A stretch of DNA of 64,000 nucleotides from Leptoclinus maculatus. Lineage: Eukaryota > Chordata > Actinopteri > Perciformes > Stichaeidae. How positions within the stretch are numbered: position 1 is the first letter of the stretch; the number at the start of each line of letters is the position of its first letter. The notes under the pieces were generated by a model. The model worked only from the letters and a program-made list of their open reading frames with translations, did not search any database and was not told where the DNA came from. Below, piece after piece: positions 33,797-46,726 of this stretch. Location of the stretch: contig JAVDOI010000005.1 of NCBI GenBank assembly GCA_032191485.1, forward strand, positions 7,332,479-7,396,478. Direction: 5' to 3'. The position numbers and the translations under genes are program-made.

Positions 33797-34549
33797 CATT
33801 TCAGTGGAGAATATCAATGTGCCACAATTGTGTAACTACTACTTAAAAGGTCTTTTTAAAAAATGACTGAATTACAATGTTTAGCATAACACTGTGAAAT
33901 TTAAACACACTGAGTATCAGCAGAAATATGAGTTGGTGGCAGCCTCAGTCTGAAGGTACGAACTCATTTGCACAGCTTTGGATCTCCATCATGGCAGCCA
34001 TACTTTGGATTCAGTTTATAGGTCCCTGAAAATACATCAGAAATTAAAGGTGACTGTGGTGCTAAAGCACCTTGTGACGAGCAGAGGATTTGACACTGAC
34101 TTGTGTTTGTGATGATCAGTGCATGTAGCTCTCTAGGTGAGATGAGGACTTAATTAGCATTTTGTGGATTTGGCTGCTGTGGATTGTATTGTTGATTGCT
34201 GCAACGACGTTGGGGCAATGAACGGGGCTAAGTGCAAACCTCTGTTCTCATAATTGCACATCTGTTTCCCGTTGCTTGCTCCTGTAATTGTCTCCATCTC
34301 AGTCATCTCTACGGAGGCTGGCTGCAGGTGATTGCAGGTAAAACGGCACCAGGCAATCTGTCTGCTCTCTGATCAGCAGAGATTTGCAGGGACAACTGGG
34401 ATGGATGTTTTGACAGCTTCTCCTGGGCACACACGCATGCACTCAAAGAACGTTTACATATTGAGTACACTGTCAAGTCCTACACTGGAGCATCATCTAG
34501 TGGTGGAAGAGAGACTTGCAGGTAACATTTGTAAAGATGAAAGATAAAC
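33797..34549. other. no recognisable gene
   Basis: Mixed composition, no motif recognised. Confidence 0.4.
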
Positions 34550-34900
34550 ATTAGCAAAACACACAAAAATGTAAAGAAGTAAGATAAGGTAAATACAAAG
34601 CATTACAAACAGGCACACACAATAGATACAATAAAAGCAGTAGCAGCATTAGCAAAAAATAACTACTTACTTTAGTATTTTGGGGCAGACTGAGTGAGGT
34701 TGAAAGCTGATGCAAAAAGATGTTTTTTGAGTTTACTTTTAAATGGGTTGACTGAGGTAGCCTCTCGAATTCTGGTAGGACCACAATTCCAAAAAAGGAG
34801 GGGCTTGGTATTTATTTTTGGAATAGTAAGGAACCTATTTTGAGAGAATAGAGAGTAGCTATATGATGGGTGACTAGAGGTGATCAGTAGAATGGTGTTA
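34550..34900 (-). mobile_element. LINE RT C-terminal fragment
   Basis: On the minus strand a frame reads LLFWNCGPTRIREATSVNPF, then KSKLKKHLFASAFNLTQ. This matches the 'WN.LP...R.......FKS.LKTHLF..AF' end of L2/CR1-type RTs. The sequence to its left would be the 3' untranslated tail. Confidence 0.6.
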
Positions 34901-35399
34901 AAAGTAGGACCTTGAAGTCTGATCTAGCATGTAGATGAAATAAGAACAAGGGTAATATTATAATTTTTTTTATTTTGGTTTAATAACCTTGTTATGACTT
35001 CATAACATCATAAGATTTGATAATGAACATGAATACTGTTTATCTCCCTGCCTGAGGGTGGTGCTGTACATTGTGTCTGTTTCTTTTTTGTATCTGCTGA
35101 GTTGCAGGTGATTGGACGGGAGACTGATGAGCCCTGAGATAAGAAGGAACCTGTGGAAGCCGGCTTGTCTTTTTCTTTCCAGCTCCCAACCGGAGCGGCA
35201 AATCATTGTATCTAGTCCAAAGGCAGTCTGTGTAGTGGTCGAGGTGAAAAGCCCTTTTTGTTCACATTGTTTTCTCCTGTTTTCTGTTAGGGAGGTAGGT
35301 AAGCTACCTGTATTTTCTTTTGTTCAGTTTTGGAATAGGTAAGTATGTATGTTAATGAAGATTGTTTTCTTCATTGTTTTGGGCCAGGCTCACCCTGAC
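34901..35399. other. no recognisable gene
   Basis: AT-rich first 130 bp, then balanced. Small ORFs on both strands without domains. Confidence 0.4.
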
Positions 35400-35706
35400 G
35401 CAAGTAGATTACATACAAAGTCTATGCACAGACACGATGAGACTGGAGTCACGCAAATTTGCGATGGCGCGGCGCAATTGACACGTTTGCCGCGGCGCGA
35501 ATGACGCAAATTTGCGTGATTCAAACTCCGGCGAAAAAAACGCGTGACGCTGTGGCGCGATAGCCTATCAGCATTGAGATGCTCCTCCTGTCATCACTGA
35601 CGTCCTGCCATTGTTGAATCAGAAAACAAATACTGTAGCCGTCTGTGTTCACCCAGAGCTCTACGATACCTCATATTAGTGGAGACCGGACAAAACTATG
35701 TGTATA
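35400..35706 (-). repeat. MITE-like repeat copy (Harbinger-like)
   Basis: Right half (35,555-35,706) is the reverse complement of 20,465-20,625. The left half carries CG-rich inverted words (GTCACGCAAATTTGCG and ATGACGCAAATTTGCGTGAT) with the palindrome ACGCAAATTTGCGT. No ORF. Confidence 0.7.
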
Positions 35707-35850
35707 AATTAGTGCTGGGCAAGTTAACGCGTTATTATCGCGTTAACGCATTCATTCATTAACGCCGACAATTATTTTATCGCGCATTAACGCAGTTTTT
35801 TTTTTTTATTATTAAGCGGACATTTACAAGAACCGGGCAGCGAGCGGTGA
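35707..35850 (+). mobile_element. hAT-like terminus (AACGCG-type repeats)
   Basis: AGTGCTGGGCAAGTTAACGC, then GTTATTATCGCGTTAACGCA and ATCGCGCATTAACGC. These subterminal GTTAACGCG words mark the left end of a common fish hAT family. The matching right end was not found; TTCAAGCAATTAATCGCA at about 36,697 could be a decayed piece of it. Confidence 0.55.
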
Positions 35851-35889
35851 ACAGCTGTGTTTGTGTGGCGTCACTTCCTGCTGCTGCTG

Positions 35890-35904
35890 CCCCCCCCCCC
35901 CCCC
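35890..35904. repeat. C15 homopolymer
   Basis: Fifteen C in a row following CTGCTGCTG. Confidence 0.95.
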
Positions 35905-38900
35905 GGGTGACACGCCCGGTCCGGAACCCCCCTTCACTCCGTCACCGTCGGTCCCTACTGTCTCACACGCGCGCGATCATCTCGTTACAGGATCAAACGT
36001 GACGATATCAAAATACATATTGTCGTGTTTTTAAATGAACATATAAGCATGTGAGAACAAACTGCTCTTAACTGCAACTCTTTATTAGCATAACGTCCTC
36101 ATGCAGGTTACTGCCACGGTACAGACTACAGGTTCCATGCTTCACCTACAATCCCCTGGGTCCTAAGTCCCTCCAGGTACAGCTTCTTATTACCCTCTAT
36201 GTACCAACGTACATTTATAACAAATACCACACATATTACGGTAATCAGCGTTAAATATGTGTCTGACCAAAATACCAAAAAAGCAAAAAATAAATGATTC
36301 ATTTAAATAGTTTTTTAAGAGTTTTTAAAGTTGTTTTGTTTGTAATATGTATAATAAGCATATCATTTAGTTATCGCTACTGGGAATTTATCAAACATAA
36401 AAAAAAGGAAAAAAACATGACGTAGATAGGTTTGCAGTTTGCAAGGTGTATATTTCAAATTTAATTTATTACACACATGAAGATAAAGTTGTGAACACCG
36501 GCTGAATATCTATTATCAGAATCATTATAACTGTGTTATAACTGCTACTGTGTAAAGGGAATACTGCTGTTAAAAAGCACCTGATTTGTTTTAAAGTGTT
36601 TGCAAACCAAATGTTATTGCACTTTTGTTCATATAGCAGTACTTTTAAAATAAAAGTGCGCAATACACTACTTTTGAATTAATTATTGAACTTTAATTCA
36701 AGCAATTAATCGCAAAAAAGTATATCTGCAATATGAAAACTCAGTATATCTATCATGCAGCTTTATGCATTACGAGAGTCACCGCAGTATTCATATTTTT
36801 GCAGCAGTCACACTGATTGCTTTCAATATGATCAATACAAACGGTAGTTTTTTTTCTCCCACCCTGGATATCAATTGAAAACAGAGGTTTGACAGGAGAA
36901 TAGAATGTATTCATTTATTTGAGTTTTGTTATGATGAACTTGACTTGTATTATGATTAGGACTGATTGTGAGGATATGGAGTGTAATGTGTGTGTGACAG
37001 CTGTCACTGGCTTTATTTCCAGTGAGCTATGACAAGCTGTTTTCAGTTTCTCTTACTCTCCCTATACTGTATCTGTCCCAACCATGAATGAATATATAAA
37101 GTTGTGTTCACTGCAGCGACACACATAAACTATATATAAACAAGAATCACACTTGGTAATGTATATGCACAGTATTAGAATATATTATTAAAAACTACTG
37201 ACGCTCTGTTCTGCTATTTTATAATGCTAAATAATCTTAAATTGGATTTGTACAACCGATGATAATGATTTCAACAGCTACTGTGTGCTCTACAGCTGAC
37301 CACGAGTGTCTGTAGTTTGGCCCTCTCTTCTGTGCAGACAGCGCTGCAGTATTGAGAAGGGGAACAAACAGCGGTCTGCTGTTTGAAAGAGCCGTGTTGG
37401 TTGGACCCATCCACAGCCCCTCTTGCTCCCCCTTTCTAGGCTTTTTACTTCGTCATGATTACGGGGATTAAATATGAAATTATTTCTTGGGATATCGACA
37501 AATGATGTCACATTATTTTTCGTAGGTACATTTAGGAATGCTGGATTAGACCAGACTGTCTTGAGTCGTGTGACACTTGTAAAATGGATACATTTGGAGG
37601 TGATACCTCATTTAGACTCGCAAATTCTTTCTTTTACTGTGCAGATTTGATACTAGAAGATAGTTTTCTTTGGGTTTTTTTGTCTGCATTCACCTCCAAG
37701 TCAGTTTAACGTGGACAAACAAGCAGGAATTTCTGATGTCACAAGTGTAGTGTAAGCCAACCATGGTGAAAACTCAAGTCCTTCAGTGTATATCTCCTCA
37801 CCAGCATTAACAATTGGCGGGTGGTATAAAGGTACATACAATTGCTTTAAAGCAAAAATCTTACTCGTGACCTATATATTTACCTGAAGGCTACCGGTTG
37901 TTTGTATTTGATCTATAAACACTGAAAACAAAGAAAGGAACTAAATAAACCTCATACCAAATAATGACTCTTTTTTAAATAAAAAAGAGGGTCCAGGTTG
38001 TTGATCTTGATGGAACCTCTTGAAATAATTAATAAAAAAAGATTTTTAGAATTTTGCAAAAAAAAAATTCAAAGTAATTTCAAGAAATTGGAATTAAAAT
38101 GGGAAACAAATGGAAATCTTCGAAAGAACAAATTACAAGCATGGATAAATCATGAGTAAAATCCAAAGCAATACTGACTATTTTGAAACAAGATGCTGCT
38201 GTAAAGTGAAATAAGTGAGCCAATGGACGTGTGCTTTTAGAGTGAATCTATCAGTATATATACATGTCATTTGGTTCAGTGCATATGTAAAGCTTCACAT
38301 ACGTTTAACCTGCCTGTCCCGATTTATTAATAAATACTCTGGGCTTCACTGTTTTATGGACACATTTGACTTCACACCATTTTACCTGTAAAAGTTGAAA
38401 AAATAGGGTTAAGAACTCAGTATTGACCTAATTAATTAGGTAAATTAATAATCATTTTAAAATAGAAAAAAAATTCTCACCCCATACAAAGACATATGCA
38501 ATTATTTGAATGACCTCACAATGTATCAGCAGTGTCTTGAAATGTGAGTTATTCTTTTACTGAGCACAAGGAGAACAGAGAGTGAAATGATTATAATATT
38601 ATAATGTGGTCTTGTGGCAAAGCTGTGCCGCATTGTGCCACATGGTGTCAGTATGCCAAAATGCAGAGTTACCACAATGACAGTCAGGACTGAGCCTCTG
38701 TATTTCTCTCTACTACACCATATCTGAAAAAGGGTACCGTTATCAGTAAATGAGTCCACTTTTGTTGTGGAAAAATAGAAGATATCACATTTTATTGGTT
38801 ATTTTATATATTCATTGAATACATCAAAATAAGTAGCACTGTGAGATAAGGCTCTTTTGTGAAAAAAATATTATTATTATTAAGTATTCTAACCTAAACA

Positions 38901-40067
38901 AATGAAAAAACGAATACCACAATGTTAAAAATACTCCATTAAAAGTCACACATTCAAATGTTAGTAAAGGTACAGAAGTAGTATCGGCTAAATATGTACT
39001 CATCATGCAGGAAGACACCTTTATAGTGTATCATTGGATGATTATTGGTGATATAGTAGAGCATTCTAATGTTGTAGCTGTTCTATGTGGTGCTCATTTT
39101 TTTACTGTTTTAAGTACTATTTGGGTACATTTCTGCAAAAAACGTTTACGTTGAATGTGGACATTTTTGCCTTCGGTCAGAGCAAGTGAGTTAGTACAGA
39201 GAGCGACAGCTTAGTTTGTAAACTAAGGGCGGGTGGGAGGTTTGGTAACGGTACATAAGAAAGTCTGCAAGGGGCGGTTGTTGTTTATTTACGGTCGTAA
39301 CGTACGTTGCTACGCTACGCTACGTTGCTACGTGACATTTCTGCCAGCGTGATACGAGGCTGATATGAAACGTAGCAATGACACCTTTTCATGGGTTCAA
39401 AAACATCAACATTCAACGTATTCTGTGTTTTGCAGAAGCGTACAGTGCCAACCTTTCTGGCAACTGGGTTGTATTGTGTGAGGTCATTTTACAGCTGTAT
39501 GAATTTAGTGAAGTAAAGGTATATAGTAGCATAAAAAAGTACCTCAAATTGTACAAAGTACAGTTCAGTCACAACCGTATACACTCATTCAGAGACTTTC
39601 TACTACAGGGAAGTCAAATGTGCAGGTGACACAAACAATCTAAACATATCTATCCTCAAAAGAAAAAATGATTAATCTAGACAAGGAAATATTAAGAAAA
39701 TGTGTCATCAAATATGGGGTGATTGCAAAATCCCCATCACATTAATTCACTATAGTCTCATAGGGCCAATAGGGGGGCCAAACCCCAAGTGATTCTTGAG
39801 TTCAGCCTTACCACTCGCTAGCTAGCTGAGAAGACAAACCATGGAAATACACAACGGTGGAGTTGAGTGTATTTCTCCTCTTTTTGCAGAAGCTAGCTAC
39901 CTATTTGCAGCCCTGGGCAAAGCTAACATGTCCAGGTCCAGTCTATCTATTGTGCACACAAATCCAAAATTTAGACTGAACTGCCCCATTTAATTCCTGG
40001 TTAGACAGGGAATGAGACAAACCCCAAAACATCAAAGTAACAGAGCATTACTGGGATTAACTGCAAT
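35905..40067. other. AT-rich non-coding DNA, no gene recognised
   Basis: Long AT-rich stretch with A/T runs (37,970-38,110; 38,400-38,480; 38,860-38,900). 39,180-39,370 is GC-richer with CGTTGCTACGCTACGCTACG direct repeats. No RT, transposase or splice-linked ORF seen. Confidence 0.45.
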
Positions 40068-40375
40068 GTAACTGCTGTGAGGAATTAGAGTTGGAAGTGT
40101 TTTTTGGTAGGATTTATAGCACCCCTAGTGGTGGATAGTGAAATGTAGGAAGCATGTGGAATGCCACATTATGCTTGTAAAAACTGTCAAAGTATGTGAA
40201 ATGTCACCAGAATACTTATCAAGTGTATAATATGTTTACAGTATGTTGTTTACTATAGAAGTGTTGAACCATAAGAGACAATTATTGAATGTATTAATCT
40301 ATAAAGAATAGTCGATAGGGACAGACAGGGATTTTAAGACAGGCATTACAGCGAACACCAGGACCAGAGCAGGGG
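40068..40375 (+). mobile_element. LTR-like dispersed repeat, copy 3 (partial)
   Basis: Closely matches 11,800-12,110 in the opposite orientation, from TGTGAGGAATTAGAGTTGGA to CAGCGAACACCAGGACCAGA. The remaining part of the repeat (TATA side) is missing after about 40,375. The high similarity over 300 bp suggests a younger pair than the 21-kb copy. Confidence 0.6.
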
Positions 40376-42828
40376 GGCTGGTTGGTCGGCCGTGGGCGGT
40401 GATCATCTCAAAGTCAGCTGCCCTTAATCCAATCTCCACTCTTCCTTTTCAGATGTTGATCAATGTATTCTGTCCTATGCCATTAGTGATAAACACGAAA
40501 CTCATGAGAAGTTCATATCAAGGTTCAATCAATGCCAATGTATTACACTGGTACTGATACTGATATTTTTTTACTGAACCTGATCAAATCTGACTTTTCA
40601 TGCCTTCACAGTCAAATAACGACAGCGTATGACTTATAAACTGTCTGAAAGTCAGAATAATACCAACAAGAATTCTACCAAAATGCAAATAAAACTGCCC
40701 TCTATCATATCCTATCAGAGCGGGACAACAGTAACGATATTGGAACTTTAATTAAATGCTGCCACTGATGTATACTCGTGTATCGGTGTGAACCTTGTGT
40801 TACTGCATGAACTCAGGGGTTGACTCAGCTCAGTGTTGTCTGATTCTGTCCAAAGAGGACACAACTAACACTGGACTGGCCCGTCCCTCCCTCCCTCTGT
40901 CTTTCCCTTTCTTTTTGTTTCCTATATCATTTATATGACTGCTTTAAAAGGCGGTCTCCGTAGCGACCGTGGGACCCCTGCTGCTGTCAACCGGGTCCTC
41001 AGTAGCAGGCCTGATTGATGGCCGAGAGGCGGCCATAAAGACTATCTGCTGCTGCCAGATTAGGCCAGACAAACATGCCCCCCGATTGCTGACCAGCTAG
41101 GAATGTTTATTTACAAGGGAGCATTCTGCATTCATTTTCTGCCTTCAGATTTACAGACACAACATATCCTCATATGCTTCGTATCATATCGTACGAAAAA
41201 GTTACTCCTCATTTTCTTTGTGTTTTCCTACAGAAGTCCAGTAACACGTGTCAATGTACATGTATACAGTCTTTTCAAAATGAACTTCCTTCTTTACAAG
41301 AAATGTAGTTTAGGCAATAAAACTACCTGGTTAGGTTTAGGAAAAGAGTGTTGCTCGGGTTAAAGTAACTACAGAAGTTATTTAAGTAGGTTACGTGACA
41401 AATAAATCAACGTCGACTTCTCGTTTCATGCGGGGAATGAACAGCGGTCTCCTGTTTTACGTGATGAGGTGAGTTGGAATACAAGCTTGTTAATTAACTG
41501 ACTCCATTTAAAGAATTACTACTTCATGAAACATGTGCAGAACTCACTCCCCAAAGTATTTATAAAAGTCTCTTTTCTTTTCTACAGCCGCTCATTTTCA
41601 AATCATGAGATCAGGATGCAACAGGTTTACATGCTAGAGTAGTCAACTTTCTTCAAGTCTGTTCTGCCTCTGAGCAGTTGGAGACAAAAAAAGGGGGGGG
41701 GGGGGGGGGGGGAGCGTCACAGTGTTTCTATCACCGTCCATTAATGCTGCTGAGCCTGTTCTTCTGGGAAAAGCCTTCATCCGCGCTCCACATGTAGGTC
41801 ACTGGCCTTTTGTGTGCGACGATGCGAGCCCACTGAGTGTTTGACGTTTCCATACCACTCTTACAATCCCCAGGTTGTCATGGAAATACACTGGGTGGCA
41901 GTAGCAGTGGAGTTACAGTGGAGGAAAGAGCATGCAAAGGGAGGAGGGGAAGTAGCCCAGACGCTTTTGTGAGCTTCTGCTCACTGGCCAAGACTGTTGA
42001 TTAGGAGAGCTCTGACCAAAGGCGTTTGTTGACTTCAGGCAAAAAGCAGGACACAAAAAACAGAGCAACTCTTTAATGTGGCCAACACACATGAGTTAAA
42101 GATGTTAGATTAATGTGGCTTTACTGACTGTGAGCATCCCCAAAAAACAAGAATCTTTGACGTGAATTCCCCTGAATGCTCTGTCAGTTGCTCATCGACT
42201 GAACTGAAGTGTGCAGAGTGTAGTGTTGACTCTGAGCCAGTAAAAGAGAGCTGAACGACTGTTTGCACACTAAGCTCAGAGTGTAATTGTGAGATTGTGT
42301 AAAGAAACACTCTGTATGCATAAACACACACACACACACCTTACTTTCACTCCAGCCTCCAGATATATTGCTGTTATGTTTGTACGTATGATAAGAGAGT
42401 AGGCAATAATGCATCTAAGAATATTTGTGTAAGCAGACCAAGGACACATTGGGCAGATTTAGACTTTCCAAACATTTAATGTAGTTAAGTAGGTCAGGGC
42501 CGTTTCAACATGTTGCTCTGGGATGCATAGGGAAATGCCTTAGTATCTCTTGCTCTGCATTTCTGTTGACTGCCTGTGTTTATGACCCAGTTCACTGCGT
42601 TATAGTTGACCCATTACAGCACCTATACCTGTTTTCACCAGCTGTCAGGTTTACAAGAAGTTTGCTACTCCACAACCAGTGTTGGTGTTAAAGGAAAAGT
42701 TCCTTCCTTCTCTCTTTCTTTTTCAAAAGGTTTTCAAATCGTTTTGTTAAAGTATTGGCTTTTTGTCATTCAGATAGGTGTGTATTAAATAAATGTTACT
42801 TTTTATTCAGACTTCACAGATCCTTCAG
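40376..42828. other. no recognisable gene; repeat words shared with 54.4 kb
   Basis: 41,330-41,460 (GGTTAGGTTTAGGAAAAGAG and AGCGGTCTCCTGTTTTACG) resembles 54,440-54,560 (TTTAGGCAACAAAACC and ACTGGTCTCCTGGTGG), a common fish repeat. The rest is unassigned. Contains a G20 run and a short (CA)n at 42,327-42,339. Confidence 0.45.
41693..41712. repeat. G20 homopolymer
   Basis: Twenty consecutive G after an A7 run. A G-quadruplex-prone and assembly-difficult site. Confidence 0.95.
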
Positions 42829-43277
42829 TTACACCTGTAATAGCTGATTTTGTGGGCGACAGAAAAGATCAAAATCAGTCTTCAGAACACAACACATGTA
42901 ATATGTGTAGTTCAGGTCATGAAACCATAAAACAAATGCATGTGGGTTATGGTAAGAGAGCTGCTCCAGAGTGGGACACTGCTGAGGATCTACAGCCAGA
43001 CACAACACGTCCTCGCTGATGTTGAGTTTGTTGCTCAGGAACCTTTCTGTGTGTCTGCAGCATGTCGTACACGCCACACTGTGGTAGGTCCGGACCTGTA
43101 GGTCCAGCACTGTTTCTTTTCTGGTGGGATGTGGGCTGAGATACCACAGAAGTTCCTGTATGATGAGGTCTTCTTCGAAAAGCAGCTGAGGCCAAAGTCA
43201 ATCGGCCGCAAGTGTGGGACATCAGAGTTGCTTTCAATCAAGATGTTTTCCAACTTTAAGTCCCGGTGGGTGATGTT

Positions 43278-43945
43278 TAGGGCTGCAACTAACGATTATT
43301 TTAATAATCGATTAATCTGTCGATTATTTTTTCGATTAATCGATGAATCGGATAAAAAAAGGCGAGTGAATAAAAACGTGTCTTTAGTCCTGCAAACTAT
43401 ACCACCCCTGCTTTACTACTGTTATTAACGAGCTAACGCTAACTTGTCATCGCTGCGGACACCGGGCGGATCCGCACATCGAACGCGCCTAGTTCCTCAC
43501 TTCAAAACGGAACAAAAGTAGGATTCTGTAGTGACTTACCCTGCTGATGAACTCCCTTCCTCCTCATCAAGGGCTCCACCATGTTTACGTTTTAGGTGCT
43601 GAATCATCACCGTGGTGCTCCCGTGCCATGTCGCTTTTGCATATCTTGCAATTAACACACTTTTTCGATTTATTTAGTGTGAAATGCTCCGCACCTTGGA
43701 TGACTTAGGTCGTACTGATTTCTCTGCCTCCGCCATGTGTTTCAGAACAACGTTACGGGTCTCTCCGGTGGTCTTTCCTCTACCTCCGATCCGCTCTTTT
43801 TTTTTTTTTTTTATACTCAAACATCTCCGCGACTTATTGAGTGGCATAATAGTCGCGCGACACAACGAATCGATAATGAAATTCGTTGCCAACTCTTTTA
43901 ATAATCGAATTTTATCGATTTTATCGATTCGTTGTTGCAGCCCTA
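43278..43945 (-). mobile_element. hAT transposon inside the kinase pseudogene
   Basis: Both ends read TAGGGCTGCAAC inward, and GTGATGTT is duplicated exactly at 43,270-43,277 and 43,946-43,953. Subterminal TCGATTAAT/AATCGATT words fill both flanks. Between about 43,740 and 43,570 on the minus strand a BED finger is seen in two frames: KKCVNCKICKSDMA, then after a one-base shift WHGSTTVMIQHLKRKHGG. The catalytic region is missing (668 bp in total). Confidence 0.92.
43797..43812. repeat. poly-T run inside the hAT
   Basis: About 16 T residues in the right half of the hAT copy. Confidence 0.85.
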
Positions 43946-44393
43946 GTGATGTTTTTTGATTGATCCTCCTATTAAGAGTGACGCCTTTACAGATGACACT
44001 GTCCCTGGGAATGTGTTCTTTTTGCCACGGAGAAAATGCTCTCCTTTAACCTGCGTAGACCGACCCGTGGCCTTCCTCACCCAGCGGTGAAGCTGGTTGT
44101 ATTTAGCCTGGAACTGCTGGTTTCCTCTGAGGTGGATGTGGTGTCAGAGAAGAGTGCCTCTTCTTCCTGGGTGTTGCAACCTCCAAGGAGGATGAGGTGG
44201 CGTCCTCATGTCTCTGGTCAAGTTCAGAGACCCTCAGTCTCTTTTTAGGTCCATCTCCAATTTCAGTGACTTCTCTTATTGTCCCCTTCACCTTGACATC
44301 ATCCTCCAAGGGTTCAGGCTCAGAGGTGCCTCGTCCTTATAGAGCTCATCACAAATGTGTCAAAGGGTTTCTAAAAGTCTGCTGTAAGACTCT

Positions 44394-44509
<116 letters not shown>

Positions 44510-46676
44510 ACTACAAGACACTTCTCAAATGTTCATAAAATTACCATATATTTATTGAAACTTTGTTGTTTAAATGTTAATATCTGCATCCAACATGCTC
44601 ACAGGGACAATACCAACATGTTGATGTTATATGTTTGTCTCTGTCTGTACCCAATCCGTCCCGGCGGCCTGATCCGGTCTGCGCAAGTGCGGGAGTGCCT
44701 ACCCAGTATGCCTTGCGGGAAGACACGGCCCTACTCTGCCTTTGATTGGCTACTGGCTGCTAGACCTTACCGTTAGCCTAGCTGTGATGCTAACCGGCGC
44801 CATGTGCTAGACACGCCCAGGATGAGCAACTCAGCCAGCACACATTTTTGTTCCTGTAGTCAAAAGGAAGGCTACCTGGTCCGAACAACGGTAACTTTTT
44901 TTTAATTTACAATTTTTTTATACTATTTGTTGTCATTAAATTCACCTCTGATCATTTTTGCGGCAATAAATCAACCGTGTAGATTTCTAATATTTGCAGT
45001 TCTACAAAAAAGAATGATTGAAAACTGAAAACAGATTCTGCTTACTTTCTTGCATTATGTTGGCATATAAGCATTTACTATGGAAGCATTTGGCAGACTA
45101 AATGAAAATGTAATCACACAATAGCATTTTTAATTTTCCACTTCTCTACATTTGTACTAATTGAGTCAAAAATGAAACTGGAAAAGCCATTTGACATATC
45201 ATTTTCAAAGACCAACTCCTTTTTATTAGTCATTCTCAGAAGGCGGGACTACGTAGGCTAGCAATTGGAACCTTATCCTCAGTGAAGTCAATGGCTCATC
45301 TGCTCCTAGAGGCAGCAGAAGCTTTAGAACGGCAAAAGTTTATTTCTCAAACAACCTCACAAATGTATCTAAAACGTATCGTCAGGTGACACCTTGCATG
45401 TACCTGCCATCAGTGTATTACTGTGTGTGAATGACGTGTAGTTTTAAAGCTCATTTACTATTTGCCATTTTATTTAGTCAGGGAAATAGTGTGACAGCAT
45501 TGAAATGTATTAACAATTGGGCAAACAATGCTTTTCCATTTTAACATTTAAAATAACATTTGAATATTGTTAACCATAAAGCAGTGTTAGTATTTGAAAA
45601 TTAAATGTCAAATTATTTTTGCATTTTAATTTTAATATTACAAGTAGTTAAAATAAAAACGAAAATTGCACGATAAAATTTTAATTAGGATCTTTACACA
45701 ATTATGCCTGTAATAAAATAAAAGTAAGAAGCAGAATCTGTTAAATTCATAATTGAGAATTGTGACTTGTATAACAAAGAAATAAAGAATCTCAAACACC
45801 ATGATTATGTTCACACTGTCAGTCCACTGCACATTTTTGGTTTTAAAATCCATGTCTTCAGGTTTTGGAATATTTCACCGAACAGGCAAAGTTGCTGCTG
45901 AACTTCTTTATTAAAAATACTTTTACATGCAAACTAAACCAAACTAAATTTCACTCACCATTGTATTGGGACAGAGGCAAAAATCTCAGATAAATATCTC
46001 AAAACCTTGAAAAATAAAACTTTTATTGGATTGCTAGATTATATTAGAGCCATTTATGTGAAAATAAGTTAAAATTACGAAATACGATAGAAAACAAATG
46101 TACAAAAAAAGTTATAAAAAAGTATAAAAGCCGAAATATTTTCTGAGACAATTTTTTGTCATGAAACCAATTGAATCAACCTTTACACACTTCAGTAACA
46201 TGAGTGCTGAGTGCAGAATATAATATATTAGTTTTTATTCATTTTTATGTTAATAAAAACACAGAAAGAACATAGTTAAAGAAATGAGAATGTTGTGTTG
46301 TGCACTTCTCCTTGCTCAGCATTTTCTTATTTTTACTATTTCATTTTTCTGTTCACCTCCAATTACTAATCAAAATACATTTAGCTAAAATGTGTAGAAC
46401 TCCACAATTACCTTGGGTGAGTACAATGTTATCAGGATAATCCTGTAACATGAACATCTTGCCTCTTGTGGCTTTACACACACCTGTCTAGACAGACTCT
46501 CAGAGAGAGACTGATCAAGTAGAGCCGAAACATCCCTAATGCCCAGAATCCAGTGATCCAGACAAGAAGTGATTGAGACAAAGCCAGTCATTGGTATTCC
46601 ACCTAGGTATCCACTCTGGACAGTCCTGGACACCGCTCTACCTCGTGCTCTGCTCTTCTGTCGCCTGTTCATCTGA
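44510..46676. other. AT-rich non-coding DNA
   Basis: No gene recognised. 44,650-44,860 is GC-richer and TE-like in feel but unassigned. 45,385-45,440 repeats part of the SINE body seen at 17.03 kb (ACACCTTGCATG and TGCCATCAGTGTAT). Confidence 0.4.
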
Positions 46677-46726
46677 AGCCCCAGTTCCACCGAAAGCCGG
46701 ACCTACAACGGATGTCCCCGGAGACA

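Larger units (their letters stand above)
42835..44309 (-). pseudogene. PIM-like serine/threonine kinase pseudogene, split by a hAT
   Basis: Read from right to left. A basic N-terminus (44,309-44,103, MEDDVKVKGTIREV, later ATPRKKRHSS) is followed by an in-frame stop and then the glycine loop LGEEGHGSVYAG (near 44,075) and KEHIPRDSVICKG (near 44,010). A hAT (43,278-43,945) interrupts here. Beyond it come ITHRDLKLENILIESNSD (HRDLKLEN catalytic loop), RPIDFGLSCF (DFG), GISAHIPPE and GPTTVWRV, then, after frameshifts, ISEDVLCLAVDPQQ with PTLEQL near 42,975. This order and wording match the large teleost PIM-like kinase family. About 100 residues between the N-lobe strand and HRD are missing, and there are several frameshifts and stops, so it is dead. 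No introns are visible, which could mean a retrocopy or an intronless part. Confidence 0.85.

Noticed and set aside
33527..33817. Minus ORF with His-Pro-Ser-Ile repeats
   Set aside because: By-product of the GGAT/GGTT tetranucleotide tract.
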